Shown in pieces: positions 1 to 12,249 of a stretch of 64,000 nt of DNA. Positions within the stretch are counted from its first letter, which is position 1. The number at the start of each line of letters is the position of its first letter. The notes under the pieces are model-generated. The model ran no database searches. It was not told the DNA's origin and worked only from the letters and a program-made list of their open reading frames with translations. A program made the position numbers and the translations under genes. The DNA comes from Rosa chinensis (Eukaryota > Streptophyta > Magnoliopsida > Rosales > Rosaceae), in assembly GCF_002994745.2 (NCBI RefSeq), contig NC_037092.1, positions 68,299,823-68,363,822 of the forward strand, written 5' to 3'.

Positions 1-149
1 GACAAATATTTAATGATAAATGTAAGAAAAGTACAATGCAAGTCAAAGATTCATATATTTTCATCAAACAAAACAGTACAAAGATACAAAACTCAAACCA
101 ACAAACACGTCTTAACCCAAATAGCTTTAGCCTATTTCCTTAAAGCCTA

Positions 150-3100
150 TTAGCCATGTGAACCGTTTTCCTTCTCAATCCATATTCCTTCATCTCCAGG
201 TCGCATATAACTGCTAGGTTCATCACCAACAATGTTATCAAAAGTCTCAATGGATGGCATTGTGGCATTAAATAGCTGCTGCTCCATTTCAATATCCTCT
301 AGCTCCTCATCTTCAGCAGCCCCTTGGTAGTCTCTATCTGGGCACCGTACGACTACTGACCATTGAGCAACAAGAGGGTCTTGTATGTAAAAAATTTGCT
401 TTACATGTGTACTCAAGACAAAAGCATCCTTCAAGTGCCCTTTTCTATTTAGATTTACCAAAGTAAACCCAAGTTCATCTACTTTGATGCCCCTAACATT
501 CTCAACCCAATCACATTTGAATATCGGAACCCTAAACTTATAGTAGTCCAACTCCCAGATTTGTCTAATCACACCGTAAAAGTCCATATCATCAGTTCTG
601 GGGTTTTTTCCTTTGCACTAGAAACTTGCATTGCATCAGCTTGCAAAAACACTCCACTGTTTTGAACTGAACGAACATTATCCCGCTCCTTGGTGTTGAA
701 ATCAACTCCATTAACCTGGTATCCACTAAATGTCGGCACTTCATTCTTTGGTCCACCTGCCAGCCACCTCATTGTTTCTGAAACCTTATTGTTGGCGAAC
801 ATGAGTTCATTTGATACTTAGAAAACAAAATAAGCAGTTACACATTATGCTTATGTAAAACCATATATATTGGACACTTCCAAAAACATCAATAATCCAC
901 AACTTACCCTCTCCTTTAACCACTCAGCAAATGTTTGGTTCTGTTTATCCTTCAGCCACTTTCGGTTTTTCGAGAACCTAGAAAACAACAACTTCAATAA
1001 CTCTAAGTGTTCACTAAGATGATGGAAATTCAAAACAGTAAGCAAGATTGAAAACAAATAATGAAGGAAATGTTCATAATAATAATAATAAAAAAAGAAG
1101 ATACACTGAAACAAGAAATGACTTACGTAAAATAGGGCATCGCATCCTCCGTATTTTGTAAGACACAAAGATGTGCTTGATGCAGCTCCTTTCCATAAAC
1201 ATATATCATGGTAGCGCCTGATAATGGTGTTGTCGCATTACGGACTCCTGATTTGCAACTTTCTGGAATTCCAGCAGTAGTAGCATCATCAAGCATACGT
1301 TCAGCACAAAACTCAACAGCCTCTTCGACAATGTAACACTCTGCTATGCACCCCTCAGGATGCCTGCGACATCTCACCCATCCTTTAAACGCTTTCATGT
1401 ATCTCTCGAAGGGGTACATCCATCAAAAAAATACTGGACCACACAGCTCAACTTCTCTCACAAGATGGACAGTTAAATGAATCATGATGTCAAAAAAAGA
1501 AGGTGGGAAGTACTTCTCAAGCAAGCAAACTGTAACAACCAGGTCAGCTTGCATTTTTTCTAGCTTCGAAACATCGATCACTTTTGAACATATAGCCTTG
1601 AAGAATAGGCAGAAACAAATTATTGCATACCGAACCGGCTTCTCTAGAACAGAGCATAAAGCAACAGGGAGAAGAATTTGCATGACGGTGTGACAATCAT
1701 GCGATTTAAGACCAACAAGTCTTAAATCATCTATAGAGACAAGACTTCTAACATTTGAGGAAAACCGGACAGGCACAGTCATATCGAAAAAAGAGCTGCA
1801 AACAATTTTCTTTTCATTTAGCAGCAAGTTCCAAGTAGCCAAAGGTAACTTGTCCCTTTTGGCACCAGTTTTAGGGCTCAAATCAGTCGTAATGCCCATT
1901 TCAACCATGTCTAAACGAGCAGCAACCCCATCCTTTGTTTTACCTGGAATGTTCAACAACGTACCAATGAGGGCATCACAACAATTCTTCTCAATGTGCA
2001 TGACATCGAGATTATGACGTACGGGAATATATTTCCAGTACTCTAGTTCAAAGAACACAGACTGCTTTTTCCAACATGGTCTGCTTTGGTCATCAACACC
2101 CTAACCATGAGGAGGACGAGACTTTTTGCCAAATTCACAATTCAGACTCTCTACTCTTGCTAACACCTCGTCTCCGGTTAATGGTTCAGGAGCAAGGTCC
2201 TCTTCTATTGTGTTGTCGAAAGCAGCATACTGTTTTCGATAAGGATGATGTCGAGGTAGAAAGCGGCGATGCCTTATGAATGACATTTTCTTACCATTTT
2301 TCAACCTATGTGGTCGGGTCTGATCAACGCATATTGGACAAGCATTGTAACCTTTTACAATGCTACCTGACAAGTTCCCATAAGCAGGAAAATCGTTAAT
2401 AGTCCAGAGGAGTACCGCTTTCAGTTTGAAGTAGTCCCTTCTTAATGCATCATATACTCCTTCAACTCCATCCCACAACAATTTCAAGTCATCTATTAAG
2501 GGCTGCAAATAGACATCAATATCGTTACCAGGTTGTTTTGGTCCAGATATTAACAAAGTCAACATCGTATACTTCCTCTTCATACACAGCCAAGAGGGAA
2601 GATTATATGTGACAAGTATAACAGGCCAACAAGAGTACCTGCTACTTAGCGAACTATGGGGGTTAAAGCCATCAGATGAGAGGGCTAGTATGAGATTCCT
2701 AGGCTCATTCCCAAATTCTGGCCATCTTTTATCAATTAAATCCCAGGTTGGGGAATCAGCTGGATGTCGCATCATCCCATCTTTTTTTCTGCCATGGTTA
2801 TGCCAAGTCAGATTCTTAGATGTGTTTGCTGATTGGTACAATCGTTTCAACCTCGAGATTAATGGAAAGTACCATAATACCTTGGCAGGAATCCCTTCTT
2901 TCTCTGTTTTATCCTTGCCCAATTTCCACCGTGAAACACCACAAGTGGGGCATATAATAGCATCTACATGCTGCTGTCTATACAAGATGCAATCATTAGG
3001 ACATGCATGGATCTTTTCGTACTCCATCCCTAATTGACTAAGTGTTTTTTTTGCCTCATACAATGAGGCTGGAACCTCATTCGCTTCAGGAAGCAAACCC

Positions 3101-3612
3101 CCAATCATTATTAGCATGTCAGAATAGCATGCATCGGTCATTCCATGCTTTGCTTTCAGATTGAATGTCTGAATCAAACCATTCAACTTGGTTGTCTTGG
3201 TACAACCAGGGTACAAGAACTTATCACCATCCTCCACATACTTTAGAAACTCATTTGAGTCTTCAAATATCTCCTCATCCTCACTTCCTCCTATATCTAC
3301 ATCATTCTCCCCTACCCCACTAGCAGGTTCCCAATCTACAGTTTCAGATTCGCCTTGCATTCTACTATTCATGTGAGACGTAGAAGGCTCTCCATGCCAC
3401 CTCCAATTCTTATAACTCTCATCAATACCATTCCAGAATATATGGTCTTTAATAACTCCAATGGAAAATCCATCGGTGTTGCAACATTTTAAACAAGGAC
3501 AACGTATCTTCCTTTCATTACTGGCATTCGCTGAGGCAAACTTTAAAAATTCTGCTAGTCCTAGCTGAAACTTCCGTGATCTTCTATCGGCGTGCATCCA
3601 CGACTTATCCAT
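150..3612 (-). pseudogene. CACTA transposase (TNP2/TnpD type), disrupted
   Basis: The start MDKSWMH with a CLKC zinc-binding pair and a WxWHG ending is the transposase-associated domain (residues about 1-80). The TNP2 domain follows from about residue 200 (CPNDC..., CPTCG), then DUF4218 (HLVREVELCGPV, MYPFERYMK) and DUF4216 (GVIRQIWELDY) near the end. Likely introns have GT-AG borders: the first exon ends near 1127, the second is about 908-977, the third starts near 821. Three lesions are visible. There is a TAG at 2101-2103 just after RPPHG, a TGA at 1423-1425 just before WMYPFERYMK, and a one-base frameshift near 590-600 between the third exon and the DUF4216 part. Frame continuity on both sides of each stop shows these are point lesions, not ORF ends. 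Confidence 0.88.
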
Positions 3613-5849
3613 ATACTACAGCCTACACACACACATATATATATATATATATATGTATATCCTAAGTAAACATAACATACAGATGCTAATCCTATGTTAT
3701 TCATTTTAACATAAACACACCAAAAAAAAAGGCTCCAAGCAATATCATAGCATAAACTAGATCTTCCTAGAAGCAAAATCATATATGCATGCAACCAACA
3801 TTGACAAGAAACAAAATAAGGAAACCACACTTTCTAGCTCTTCATATAATCAACATAACTTCAACATTTGACAAGTTTTCTATTAAAAAATGCAATCAAA
3901 GCAAAGAAAAGCATTCAGCTTAAATGAATAAAGATTTTACAAATAATCATGCCCATCTTAATAACTTGTATAAACAGTGAGAAACTATACCTGTGAACTT
4001 TGAACTTTGGATTTGACTTTGGACAAGGCTGCGAGTCTTTGATCACGTCAATCTTCAATCTGTAAACACAATAAACACTAATGAGCATAACAGAAACAAA
4101 AAGCGTCAACAAAAAAAGAAGAGAAGAAGAAAAAGTGTAAAGTGTGATCTATCTAAACTTGAGACTGGGGATTTAATTATTTTTCATAATTCTGGTTAAA
4201 TTGCTGTAATTTCTAAATGATCAGAATGTTGCAAATTGATTCAGCAGTACAGCGATGCAACAAATATGCACAATAAAGCAATTAAAGTGCACTTCATTTC
4301 TGTCAAATTTTCACATAAACTCACAGACCAATTTTACTGGGGGTACACACTCCAAGCAAGAAAGTGACACACTACAATTTTCTATCCAATACGCTGAAGA
4401 GTCATGAACAAAGCAGATTCTAGTACTCGAATAAAAAAACTAAAGGAGATTTATGATGATGCTCAAGTTCAGCTTCCAAGCACTGGTGTTCAACAAAATG
4501 TTCAAACACATAGCAACAAAAGATCAAGATCAAGATCATTGAGTATTTCATAGGCGATCCTTAGGTTTGCTGGCTAACACCTTGATTAGTAAGACCAGCT
4601 TCCAGTTACTTGTCGAACTCTGCCGTACTCACTCAAAAATGGCCAAAACTTTCCTTATTATACAGTTAAAAGCCTTTGACCAAGCTAGAGAGCTAGGATC
4701 TTCTAAAAAAAAAAAAGAGCTAAGAATTTTAGGATATGAAGCTGTCAAATGGCATTATTATATGTAATACAACAACTTTGGATCTTGGCTGCAGCAATCA
4801 AGTCGGCCAAGATAATCTAGTATTAAATAAATGTTGAATTGGAATGTTGGAATCAATCAAACATTAATCGAGCTGGTATCCTAGTTATCATGTTCAGATT
4901 TTGCCATGAAATGCTTACTAATGTCATTTTATTGTAATTTAAATGTTGGTATATTATATAGTATCCCGATTCATACAAAGAAGCATTTGAAAACTAATGT
5001 TGCTTACTAATGTCATTTGAAAACTAATCATCAATCTAAAAAATAATATAAAGAAGCAGCTACCATCAAAAACTCATCCAACCCAGTAAAAGCCAAAATC
5101 CTGATTCATAAAAGAAACAAACTTTCTGTGCAAATTTGGCAAACCCAATAATCAAAACCAAAGATGACTCAAAACCCACAAGAAGTCTGAGCATAATCTT
5201 ACCTTCAACAGAAGAATCCTAGGCCGTGGTGAACGAAACAACAAGCATAGAGGGGCGTCCACATTACCCACCAAGGAACCAAACTTTGCAACCCTACAAA
5301 AACCCCAACGGGTTGGATGAAATTGATGTTTAAGAAAATATGAAGTGACGATGAAAGAGTACTTACACGTCGATCAACTTCGATTACAACTTCAAGCCCT
5401 CTGGAAAATCGGCCCCAATTTTTTCTTCTTCTTCAAATTAATCCCCCAAATTTTCCATCTAGGATCTGTCAGACCTTCCTCTAGATCAACTCGTCCTCTA
5501 CTTCCTTCAATGGGTTCTTCTCAGACGATTGTTAGATAGGCTATCATGGTTTTCTTCAAATGCACCACCACTGCTGAAATTAGGTTTCTTCAAATGCACC
5601 TCAATCTGATGCTGAATCTGAGATTAGGGTCTGATAATCTGTCGCGGATGCTCTGTGTTTGCTGGTTGCATGCAGTTTCGATAGAGACTTAAGAGATGCC
5701 CAGTTTGAGATCAGTTGAGCTGAGAGATTTGAGAGAAAAAGGAAGACTTGAGAAACTCTGAATGGAGTCGGGCTTAGACAAATGAAAGGTAGAAGGCAAT
5801 TTTGCCTTAGACAAAAAAACCCAAAAATTAAATGAGTTGACTCCCACAT
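3613..5849. other. Non-coding 5' part of the CACTA element
   Basis: This is AT-rich sequence between the transposase start and the subterminal repeats. It has a short TA run near 3635-3655 and no ORF with a recognisable domain. It probably holds the promoter, a 5' UTR and perhaps introns of the transposase. I do not see a second TnpA-like gene. Confidence 0.5.
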
Positions 5850-6370
5850 GTAATCAGACAACACAATTACGTCAAACTAGTTGTCTGATGCTTACCACTC
5901 TTTGACTCAACTAGGGTTTTGACCAATTTTTAGAGGGAAATACCTTAATCGATTGGGAGGGAAATTTCTAAAATTTTAGTCCAACTCATTCAGACGACAG
6001 AATTTTCTTATCACTGTTGTTTGAATAAGTCGAGCTTTGAGGCTTCAGAGGAATAAAATTCTCTACCTTTCAGTCTCATTCAGACGACAGAATACTGTTG
6101 TTTGAATAAGTCAAGCTTTGAGGCTTCAGAGGAATGAAATTCTCTACCTTGAGCCAACAACATAAAAATGTTGTCTCAATAAGAGCCTTCAGAGGAATGA
6201 AATTATAAGTACATCTCTATCTGCAAGTAACAACATTAAAATGTTGTCTGAATGTCACTCATTTACTCAAAATGAAAAAACTGTGTTTTAGTGGGTATTC
6301 AAACAACAGAGTTAGGTATTAGCTTTCTGTCATCTGACATCTGTTGTATGATTGAGTTATTGGCATAGTG
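5850..6370. repeat. CACTA subterminal repeat region
   Basis: The motif ATTCAGACGACAG / ATTCAAACAACAG and its complement recur many times, for example at 5850-5885, 5990-6020, 6085-6110 and 6297-6310. A unit containing GAGGCTTCAGAGGAAT is repeated three times between about 6035 and 6205. Such clustered short motifs bind the transposase-associated protein in studied CACTA elements. Confidence 0.75.
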
Positions 6371-9300
6371 ACTATTTCTGTTTCTCCATAGTGCCCATAT
6401 AATCATCATAAGTTTCTTAAAGACCTCAGCTTTGAGATGAGTCACACAATCCAACAACCATTCTTTAAAATTAATCATAGGCAATAAAGTGTTCTGAAGA
6501 GATAAAGGAGGTGCATATAGCAATTCAGCATCAATTGGACACTTACAAAAAAGATGAGCATTGTCCTCCAACCGGTGTGAGCATAATAAGCAGCTAGTAT
6601 CAGCATCATAACCCTTGGTAGTCAACCTCTCTCTTGTAGGTAACAGATTTTGTGCAGCCCTCCATACACATATTTGCACCTTACTTGGAACTCTGGCACG
6701 CCAAAGTCTGTTCCAAAGCTCTTTGTAGGGATTACCATTAGAAGGAGTAGTTAATACATTCTCAAGAACTTTCTCTTTGGCAATCCAATATGCAGTTTTC
6801 ACAGAAAAATTGCCTCTCTTTTCAGGACTCTACCGAAGCTTATCTGGCAACACACGTTTGCTCAAAGGAATGGCAAGAATGTTTGCAGCAACTTCTGGGC
6901 TGAAAAGTGAATTGATAGTTGTCGGAATCCATGCACGGCTCTGATTATCAATTAGATCAGCAACAAACTCAAACTCTGTCTGCTGTGGCCTCTATATTAG
7001 ATATTGTGCACAATTTGGAACCCATTTATCCCTCCAAATATTAACCTGCACCCCATCACCTATTCTCCATTTTACACCCACTGCAAGGACAAGTCTGCCA
7101 CTAAGAATGCTCCTCCAAGAGAAGGACGGGGAGTCCCCCAACTCAGCTTCCCAAAAAGAACAATGAGGAAAATATCTAGCTTTGTAAAGCTGTGCTATAA
7201 GTGACTGTGGATTGGAAACAAGCCTCCATCCCTGCTTTACCAACATTGCAAGATTATAGACATAAATATTTTTAAAACCCATTCCCCCTTCCTGCTTTGT
7301 GAGACACATTTTCTCCCAACTACGCCAATGAATCTTCTTTTTTTCATTTGTATCTCCGTAGAAGAAAGAAGCACATAGCTGATGTATGTCATCACACAAT
7401 CCCTTAGGCAACAAATAACAGTTCCTGGTATATAAAGGCATTGTCTGTGCAACAGCTTTAATTAAGACCTCTCTACCTGCACAGCTAAGAATCTTTGATT
7501 TCCAACCTATCAACTTCTTGGTGAGCCTCTCTTTTATATACTCAAAAATAGAAGTTTTGGACCTCCTAACACTCAGTGGTAGCCTTAAATACCTACCATG
7601 ATCGTCAACACAATTCACTTCCAGAATTGCTGCCATTCTTGCTTTCTCATTCTCGGTAACATTACCACTAAAGACAACGCTGCTTTTCTGAAAATTTATT
7701 CTCTGACCCGAAGCCTGAGCATAAGTGTTGAGGATTTGTCTATATTTATAGCACTCTGCATCTGTAGCGGTGCCAAACAAGAAGCTATCATCTGCAAAAA
7801 ATAAATGGTGCAATGTGGATGCTTGAGGACACATCTTTAAACCCAAAATGCTACCCTCCTCGACTATCGTAGTAATTAAAGCAAAGAGACCCTCCGCACA
7901 TAAAATAAACAGATAAGGTGATAAGGGATCACCTGGTCGGATTCTTGTGGGGTAATTTTTGTAGTAGGCTCACCATTTACCAAGATAGCATATCTGACAG
8001 AAACAATCCAGTTCATTATCATATCCACCCATCTAGAAGCAAAACCCAACCTGGTAAACATAGCATGCAAAAATTTCCATTCAAGGTGATCATAAGCCTT
8101 GCTAATATCAAGCTTCAGAGAGAAAAAGCTTTCTTCCTGATGCCGTAATTTATGCATAAAATGTGCAGCTTCTATTGCAACTAGAGTATTATTGTCGGAT
8201 ATCAGTCTGCCAGGTACATAAGCACTTTGAAGAGGAGAAATAATATCTGGTAGCCATTTTTTCAACCTGTTAGCTACAACTTTGGACAGTATTCTGTAAA
8301 TAACATTACATAAGGCTATAGGGTGAAAGTGAGTGGCATCAACAGGATCAAAAATCTTAGGAATGAGACATAAGTGAGTAAAGTTTGATTCTTCCCAACT
8401 CTCCCCCTTTTCCAGACAATTCCGAATTGCAGTACAAACATCCAAACTTACGATATGCCAGTATTTCTGATAAAAGAAAGGTGACATGCCATCCGGCCCC
8501 GGACTTTTGGAGGGATGCATTTGAAAAAGTGCTTCTTTAATTTCGTCTTCTAAATATGGCTTGAGCAAGTCCTCATTCATCACACTTGTTACTTTCACCG
8601 GAGTGGCATTGAGAATCTCCACAAGGGCAGAATCATCTACATCATTAGTACAAAAAATTCCTCTATAATAGTCCATCAGTATACTCTTTATAGTCTCTGG
8701 GTCAGACTGCCGTTCACCTACACTGTTCACCAAAACCTTAATGGTGTTTCGGCTTCTTCTGTTAGAAGCCTTCCTATGGAAAAAAAGTTGAGTTACGATC
8801 CCCATCCTTGAGCCATATAGCACGGGACCTCTGCTGCCAGTATTTCTCCTGTTGTGCTAAAATCTGACTGAGTTTTACATGTAACAGACATTGTTCCTCA
8901 TACTGCAAAGGTGAATAAGGTTCCTTCATGATATCATTTAATTTTTCTTGCACAACACGTAATTCAACCTGTTGCTTTTCAAACTCAGTTTGATGCCAGT
9001 GAAGAAGTTGTTCACCTGTACTCTAAATTTTCTTCCCTAATTAATGTAAAGCATTACCTGTGACAGGTTGAGACCAATTCTGTTGGATTATTGATGCACA
9101 ATGCTCATTACCATGCCACATCTCCTCAAAGCGGAATCTTTTCTGTGCTCTTCTGATCCTGCCTTGATCCTTCTTTACCTCTACGAGAATAGGACAGTGG
9201 TCAGACTCAGAAGGATTGAGCGTAACCACTTTGCTAAATGGGAAATTGTTACGCCATGAAAGAGATTGGAAAGCCCTGTCTAACCTTTCCTTGGTGTATT

Positions 9301-9867
9301 TGTTTGACCAGGTAAAACGGCTCCCAACAAAACCCATATCAAGTAAATCACAATTACTCATAGTCTCTCTGAATCTTCTCATCGGTGCAGTTTCCCTAGA
9401 AACCCTTCCTGACTTATCAGCATTGCACATAATCTCATTGAAGTCCCCTGCTATTAACCATGGCAACTGACAATTATCAGCTGCTAGGGAATTGATCAAC
9501 TCCCATGTTCTTTCTCTCTCACTTCTGGTAGCCACTCCATAAATTCCCGTAAATCTCCATAGATTTTCCGAGCCCGGTTCTCCAATCTCAGCATCAATAT
9601 GATGTGGTGAGAAACTACGAAGACTAGCATGAGTTTCAAAGCTCCATAACAGGGCAAGCCCTTTTGAATCCTCCTGTTGTGGAAAAAAAATATTTCCCTT
9701 GAACACGAGCCAGTCCGTAAGGGTATCAATAATCGATGGCTGTGCTAGGGTTCAGCCAAGAAGATGAGACTAGGACGCTTTGCTTGAACAAGATCCACGA
9801 GAGCACGCTGCGTCTCATTGTTGACAATGCCTCTACAATTCCAGACAAGTATGTTTCCCTGCAGCAT
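6371..9867 (-). pseudogene. L1-type LINE ORF2 (endonuclease, reverse transcriptase, zinc-binding), decayed
   Basis: Read from 9867 downward. The apurinic endonuclease domain begins with a VWNCRG start (about 9850) and carries GDFNEI and SDHCPI (9041-9706). A linker follows, with a WLKDGDRN-type motif near 8800. Reverse transcriptase has KSPGPDGM, LKLDISKAYDHLEW (7876-8823) and the catalytic FADD (7800-7846). The zinc-binding RT module is at 6371-6835 (Cys-x2-Cys with a downstream His-Cys region). The frame is broken at least at about 9735 (stop), 8800-8830 (frameshift), 7850-7940 (frameshift) and near 6830 (stop). The C-terminus, where RNase H often lies, is cut by the CACTA insertion. No ORF1 lies directly upstream, so this copy is probably 5'-truncated. 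Confidence 0.9.
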
Positions 9868-10240
9868 GATGACAGAGATAGGTTTGAGCGCTTTGATGAC
9901 GAAGCTTTACGGCGACGCAAGCAGAGCGGCACTTAGGGTTTTTAAGCAATAAGCAGAATAACAAACTCTCTTCTCTTAGGGTTTTTAAGCAATAAGCTTT
10001 CAGATTTGTTTGTTCTGTTTTTTTTTTTCAGTGATCTTGACGCACAGCCTAATTTTTATAAAACAACAATCTCACTCACTCCACTGAAAGATTAAAATTT
10101 CCACTCACACCTTTCTTAAAAAAAAAAAAAAATAGAAATCTGCTCACACCATTTAAGGGTAAAATATCACTTTTCGGCTCATAAAAATTATGAAATTACA
10201 CAAGAGGTTTGGTGTTTGAAATGACACTTACCAAACCAAT
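9868..10240. other. Non-coding stretch with a short duplicated segment
   Basis: A segment beginning TTAGGGTTTTTAAGCAATAA occurs twice (near 9935 and 9978), about 40 bp apart. T- and A-rich runs follow. I see no gene here. Confidence 0.5.
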
Positions 10241-10780
10241 AATAATAAGGAAAATGTCCCTTCACCCTAATTTGAGCTATACTTACCCCAGCAAATTATA
10301 AGCTTCACCCCTTACCCTTAATATTACTTATTTTTTTGTTCCTTAATACCCAATTAAACTTCTTCTTTTTTTTGTTTATTTGTGGGACCATTTTACACTC
10401 TCTCCCTTTGTCACAGAGAGAGAAGTCACCGGAGACTTTGCTAGAGGTCACCGGATGTCGGGCACTGGTTGTCGGATTTTGCTGAAAACCTCTCTGGGGG
10501 TTTAGGGGTCACCGGATGTCCCCAAAGAGATTGTCGGAGATCTCATATGTTATCAGATACTATTATTGCCCTCTACCTCTCTCCCTTTGAGAGAGAGAGA
10601 GAGAGAAGTCACCAGAAACTTCACCAGAGGTCGCTGGATGTCGGGCACTAGTGGTCGGATTTCACTGAAAACCTCTCTGGTGGTTGCTCGACGTCCCTAA
10701 AGAGATCGTCGGAGATTTCATAGGTCATCAGATACTATTATTGGCCCCCACCCCTCCCTCCCTTTGTCATAAAACCTTTG

Positions 10781-10857
<77 letters not shown>

Positions 10858-10985
10858 AGTCACCGGATATCGGGTACTGGTCGCTTGATTTCATCGGAAA
10901 CCTCTCTGGAGGTAGCCGGATGTCCTCAAAGAGATCGTCGGAGATCTTATAGATAATCAGATATTATTATTGCCTCCCACCCCCC
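10240..10985 (+). repeat. Three-copy imperfect tandem repeat with GA and TA tracts
   Basis: Units start with AGAAGTCACC at 10421, 10604 and 10855. Each goes on through CTGAAAACCTCTCTGG-like and AAAGAGATCGTCGGAGAT-like segments to TCAGATACTATTATTG. The first period is 183 bp; the second is longer because of an inserted TA/GA tract. The leader at 10250-10400 resembles the left part of the element at 53065-54062 (both have ATACCCAATTAA before a pyrimidine tract and a GAGAGAGA-GTCACCGG-like motif), so this is probably a diverged member of the same family. Confidence 0.65.
10785..10857. repeat. Compound TA/GA microsatellite
   Basis: About 35 bp of TA dinucleotides pass into a GA tract of similar length that includes one GACA interruption. 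The ORFs rich in Tyr-Ile and Arg-Glu translated from it are artefacts. Confidence 0.9.
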
Positions 10986-11028
10986 CTTTAAAATAACAGT
11001 TTTAATTAGGGGGCAGTGAAAGTTTATT

Positions 11029-11242
11029 GGGTTTTATTAGGGGCAATAAATATTTATTGAGTGGGAAGGGGGGACTAATCTCCCTAAAATTAGACAAACA
11101 AGACTTTGATAAATGAGGAGATTAATCAATTTTTTGGGTTTTATTAGGAGCAATAAATATTTATTGAGTGGGAAGGGGGGACTAATCTCCCTAAAATTAG
11201 ACAAACAAGACTTTGATAAATGAGGAGATTAATCAATTTTTT
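11029..11242. repeat. 107-bp tandem duplication
   Basis: A unit starting GGGTTTTATTAGG is at 11029-11135 and again at 11136-11242. The only difference I see is G versus A in the AGGGGC/AGGAGC stretch. This is a recent direct duplication in non-coding DNA. Confidence 0.9.
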
Positions 11243-11282
11243 TTCTTTTTTTTTTCTTTTTTCTTCTTTTTAAAAAGAGGAT

Positions 11283-11375
11283 CAAAGAGTTTCACTCCTG
11301 TCCTCATGGTGACTCGAACTCATAACTTCGTACATAGGTAGTGGGTACTCTAACCACTGAGCTAACTCCACTTAA
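11283..11375 (-). mobile_element. tRNA-derived SINE (tRNA-like head)
   Basis: On the minus strand an A-box-like TAGCTCAGTGG (11354-11364) and a B-box-like GAGTTCGAGTC (11311-11321) are about 32 bp apart, as in a pol III promoter. The acceptor stem does not pair and there is no clean cloverleaf, so it is a SINE or tRNA pseudogene, not a functional tRNA. Confidence 0.65.
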
Positions 11376-11461
11376 TCAATTCAAAACCTTTTTTATTGTG
11401 GGTTGGTAAAAATTTATTGGGGGAGCGCCAAAAGGAAAAACAGGGAAAGGTAAAAAAAAAA

Positions 11462-11545
11462 AAAAAGAGATCAGGAGACTCGAACCCATGATAAGGAATA
11501 GAAAAGCAAGCCTGTAGCTTACTAACTGGACTACAAAGGTTCTTA
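11462..11545 (-). mobile_element. tRNA-derived SINE (second family)
   Basis: The minus strand has an A-box-like TAGTCCAGTTAGTAAG (11518-11533) and a B-box-like GGGTTCGAGTCTCC (11474-11487). A T-rich 3' side on this strand corresponds to the poly-A run at 11452-11466. The sequence differs from the neighbour at 11283-11375, so two distinct tRNA-like elements lie side by side. Confidence 0.6.
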
Positions 11546-11555
11546 TATATGTGTC

Positions 11556-11557
<2 letters not shown>

Positions 11558-11641
<84 letters not shown>
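11558..11641. repeat. (TA)n microsatellite, about 84 bp
   Basis: This is an uninterrupted TA dinucleotide tract of about 42 units. It gives a spurious poly(Tyr-Ile) reading frame. Confidence 0.95.
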
Positions 11642-11644
<3 letters not shown>

Positions 11645-12245
11645 CGGCGGCATTATTTGCACACCCTCAAGGCCACCCATGACGGCTGCCTACCTATATC
11701 AGTCAATTATAAATTTATAATTATGAACAATATCAGTCAATGATATAACATTGCTCAATATGCGGTTGTTCATCTATGTTAGTCAATTATAATTATACCA
11801 AACTTAATCTAATCATTATAGGGGTCTTGACTCAGTGCACAAAATTAGGCCAAGGTACTTCCACATACTCCACAACGAAATTTTTATTCTCACTTACCCA
11901 ATATAAGAGCAAAATGTCCATTATATGTAGGCTCTCAAAAATTAAGAATTACGCACTGTCACTAAACTATCTCTTTCCCTCTCGCACTGCCTCTAAATTT
12001 TGATGGCCGTATCTTAGTCTTCGGGTTGAATTGAGATGTGAGATTTAGGGTTTAGCTTCGAGAAAAAAGACATCTAATTCTCTTGCTATGAAATGAATTT
12101 TGGATTTTAGGGACTTGTTATTAGAAGGTATGAGGTGGGTTGTGGGAAATGGTGAGAAGATCTATTTTTGATCTTTCAATTAGGTTTGGCCTTTTCCTCT
12201 GTATCTTCTTATTCCTTAACAAGAAACACATACTTAAATATATTT
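11642..12245. other. Non-coding, no gene seen
   Basis: AT-rich sequence. The segment TAGTCAATTATAA-like recurs twice near 11700 and 11780. No conserved domain or splice structure is visible. Confidence 0.4.
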
Positions 12246-12249
12246 TTTA

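Larger units (their letters stand above)
1..6370 (-). mobile_element. CACTA (En/Spm) DNA transposon, left end outside window
   Basis: The element reads on the minus strand. Its 5' terminus is at 6370, where the minus strand reads CACTATGCCAATAAC, close to the CACTACGCCAAAAAC-type terminus known from plant CACTA elements. Inside it are repeated subterminal motifs of the form ATTCAAACAACAG (5850-6370) and a TNP2-type transposase (150-3612). It interrupts a LINE ORF2: the LINE frame runs up to 6371 with a Trp-Ala-Leu-Trp-Arg-Asn-Arg-Asn-Ser stretch and is then lost. The 3-bp target duplication is probably ACT (6371-6373), but the other end lies before base 1 and cannot be checked. It is non-autonomous as it stands because the transposase is broken. 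Confidence 0.85.

Noticed and set aside
6281..6293. Minus-strand CACTAAAACACAG as the CACTA end
   Set aside because: Subterminal motifs continue outside it and the LINE frame starts only at 6371, so the terminus at 6370 fits better.
11283..11545. Functional tRNA genes
   Set aside because: A and B boxes are present, but acceptor stems do not pair and no full cloverleaf can be drawn.
11549..11743. Open frame of Tyr-Ile repeats
   Set aside because: Translation of a TA microsatellite.
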